35,615 nt of DNA, taken from NCBI GenBank assembly GCA_024281315.1, contig JAJSAE010000019.1, positions 1 through 35,615 of the forward strand, read 5' to 3'. Below, piece by piece: positions 35,101 through 35,615 of the stretch. The position numbers and the translations under genes are program-made. This DNA comes from an archaeon (lineage in GTDB: Archaea; Thermoplasmatota; Thermoplasmata; JAJSAE01). How positions within the stretch are numbered: position 1 is the first letter of the stretch; the number at the start of each line of letters is the position of its first letter. The notes under the pieces were generated by a model. That model made no database searches and was not told the DNA's origin. It saw only the letters and a program-made list of their open reading frames with translations.

Positions 35101-35615
35101 ATTGAGGTGGGAAAAGGCTCGTTTAGCGGAAGGAACCTGCGTATCAACCTCTGGATGAACCCTCTCGAAGCCAGCTCCGTCACGAGGCTGTATGTGGTAT
35201 CAACCGTATCCGGCAGCGCAAACCCAGGCGACTCGGTTTCCCTGAGTGTTTCATCGGTGGAAGGTCAGGGAATTGTAACGACCATTCGCAGCCAGCTTTC
35301 CGGCGGGATCTATGTGGACTTCGCGCCGGAGATAAGAATAGACGGTTCCTTTGCGGACTGGGAAACCGTTCCCGCAAACCCGGACCCCTCCGGGGATGTC
35401 GAGAGCGCAAGGGGTGTTTCCAGCAGAAACATAGACATACTGGACAGCAGAGTATATCCATCCACAAACATATCTTTCTATATGAGGCTTGGCGGCAGAG
35501 TGCTCGGCGGAACCGACATACCCAATCTGGTGAACAGGACCTCACCACCGAGCCCCCTGAGCATAGATACTGACGGAGACACCGTCCCGGATCTAAACGA
35601 TACCTATCCGGATGA
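32191..35615 (+). CDS. Membrane protein with HhH, six zinc ribbons, TPRs, RTNG repeat and ectodomain; 3' end outside window
   Basis: 1141 full codons from GTG 32191, open at the right edge. In order: helix-hairpin-helix (about 8-60, IPGIN and IPGIGKRTVERI), a fold that usually binds DNA. Six CxxC...CxxC zinc ribbons follow, with first cysteines at 80, 150, 199, 244, 289 and 332; in all but the fifth the cores are alike, CPxCGxFV or close variants. TPRs lie at about 438-490 and 525-572, and a Gly/Asn-rich repeat at 604-684. One membrane helix spans about 706-727 (no signal peptide, so N-terminus inside). The ectodomain has two VDGxFSEW/IDGSFADW sugar-binding-like domains and ends in a DTDGDTVPDLND calcium-binding (TSP3-like) repeat. 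A DNA- or partner-binding head tethered to the envelope is plausible. Function unknown. Confidence 0.88.
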   Translation, partial: MTKKEGSIEEFLHIPGINRQRAELLLSHGFKSLEDLKTAKPEELQSIPGIGKRTVERIYDYIEETDGHWYRGNHADVNVCPVCGSMIPGNEDICPSCGIKLSAIEPPDYESDAELESLISDSIVQKGERKGSADHDGYWYKERKEGLLICPVCGSFVDEDASYCQKCGAVFEAGEEEIPEKPQEEIDYWYKDAPSLFVCPVCGSFVNEDSDSCPNCGAIFEGEEDISPVPAPPDVAEDNHLFICPNCGAFVDSEADSCPNCGVFFEGEETVKPEMAAEAEREGEDLYVCPECGNIGIDYGLCPVCHAELIPASSLSSEERDVLESPKGFSICPLCGAFVSADAEICTHCGAVFEGEEIPIEKYEKGELEGEEPLPAVEKFETGEVPTQEGKSGDVSEKKSITRDIMKRWSRISDSEDEEPILEALKKNSELEEKTVAANDLRESIIYYDDMLSKNPELAPAWEAKGELLAKAGDYPKAIEAFEKAAELRPEKEDHYKTTILEILGTNNGNGSLKIDENVDADSIERALAGFRQLLEMEPENAKLWQITGELLEKLGRSEEALKAFDRAISISTGRIESPDEKSSRENTGAFPAYKRENTVNYVRGGRTNGMVNGRGRTNGIKGRVNGLVNGSGRTNGMVNGRGRTNGLMGKVNGLINGNGRTNGLVNGVGLVNGKGLINGNGLLDSRGNLLRPPSYGGGFWASNRSVIAAGLILVLLIPVLFNLFLVPAPGGFQVDGNFSEWSNVIGFDDPAGDISVPALDIVEVKSHMIGDTLALYASTESEIFNVPDAETLYFFIDSDNDSSTGYLLGGGLGADYMASVTGWDGVVHKSSLYSFDASRNRNDWNGFTLQNSIPAANAGNQMETRFYLMQATSPKIRAFAVNSTLATDVCDADVVPGEAPLFILQRSGTSGIVAGGDEFTPLILDIRNGNAAANITALNLSLGSGSNPNEIEQVRILLDNGDMALGSGDIEVGKGSFSGRNLRINLWMNPLEASSVTRLYVVSTVSGSANPGDSVSLSVSSVEGQGIVTTIRSQLSGGIYVDFAPEIRIDGSFADWETVPANPDPSGDVESARGVSSRNIDILDSRVYPSTNISFYMRLGGRVLGGTDIPNLVNRTSPPSPLSIDTDGDTVPDLNDTYPD
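34000..34242 (+). repeat. RTNG/VNG coding repeat with 81-base tandem duplication
   Basis: Residues 604-684 of the zinc-ribbon protein are built from x-V-N-G and G-R-T-N-G units (RTNG five times, VNG or ING nine times). A 27-residue block (607-633) is repeated as 634-660, bases 34009-34089 and 34090-34170. The two copies differ mainly at third codon positions, so selection keeps the peptide. It lies just before the membrane helix and is presumably a flexible or self-associating linker. Confidence 0.85.

Overview
The window comes from an archaeon, most likely a member of the Thermoplasmatota or a nearby euryarchaeal lineage. The evidence is archaeal TATA-type promoters about 24-28 bases ahead of several start codons (leaderless style), a Sec61-beta subunit, a tRNA-Glu with an intron next to the anticodon, a GMP synthase ATP-pyrophosphatase encoded apart from its glutaminase, and KaiC-like ATPases. 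The order assignment is inference; no rRNA is present.

Left third (1-21608): three very large secreted or membrane-anchored proteins. A subtilisin-like protease with an intact catalytic triad runs leftward off the window. Divergent from it is a 3034-residue surface protein. Its subtilisin fold holds a WD40 propeller between the Asp and His regions and has lost the catalytic Ser and the oxyanion Asn. After four Ig-like domains it crosses the membrane once and ends in a cytoplasmic TPR domain. Then come tRNA-Thr, secG (Sec61-beta), an intron-containing tRNA-Glu and a beta-helix/propeller/Ig surface protein of about 2370 codons, whose signal-peptide part is cut off by one in-frame TAA.

Middle (21599-26000): a TSUP-family exporter overlaps the end of the beta-helix gene. 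A 574-base stretch without an intact gene follows, holding the decayed end of a transposase and small hairpins. Next is a compact run of purE, guaAB and a PDZ-containing site-2 (M50) membrane protease.

Right third (26045-35615): leftward genes for a KaiC-like ATPase, an MFS exporter and an A+T-rich STAND NTPase with C-terminal TPRs, the last probably acquired and possibly a defence protein. Rightward are a second KaiC-like ATPase overlapping a double winged-helix regulator, and then a protein open at the window edge. This last protein has a helix-hairpin-helix, six zinc ribbons, TPRs and a Gly/Asn-rich RTNG repeat on the cytoplasmic side, one membrane helix and an outer ectodomain.

How the parts may work together: the window is rich in envelope proteins with cytoplasmic TPR tails or heads, plus one active protease, one protease-like receptor and one intramembrane protease. 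An outside-to-inside signalling or regulated proteolysis circuit is an attractive reading, but the sequence shows only the architecture and proximity, not the interactions.
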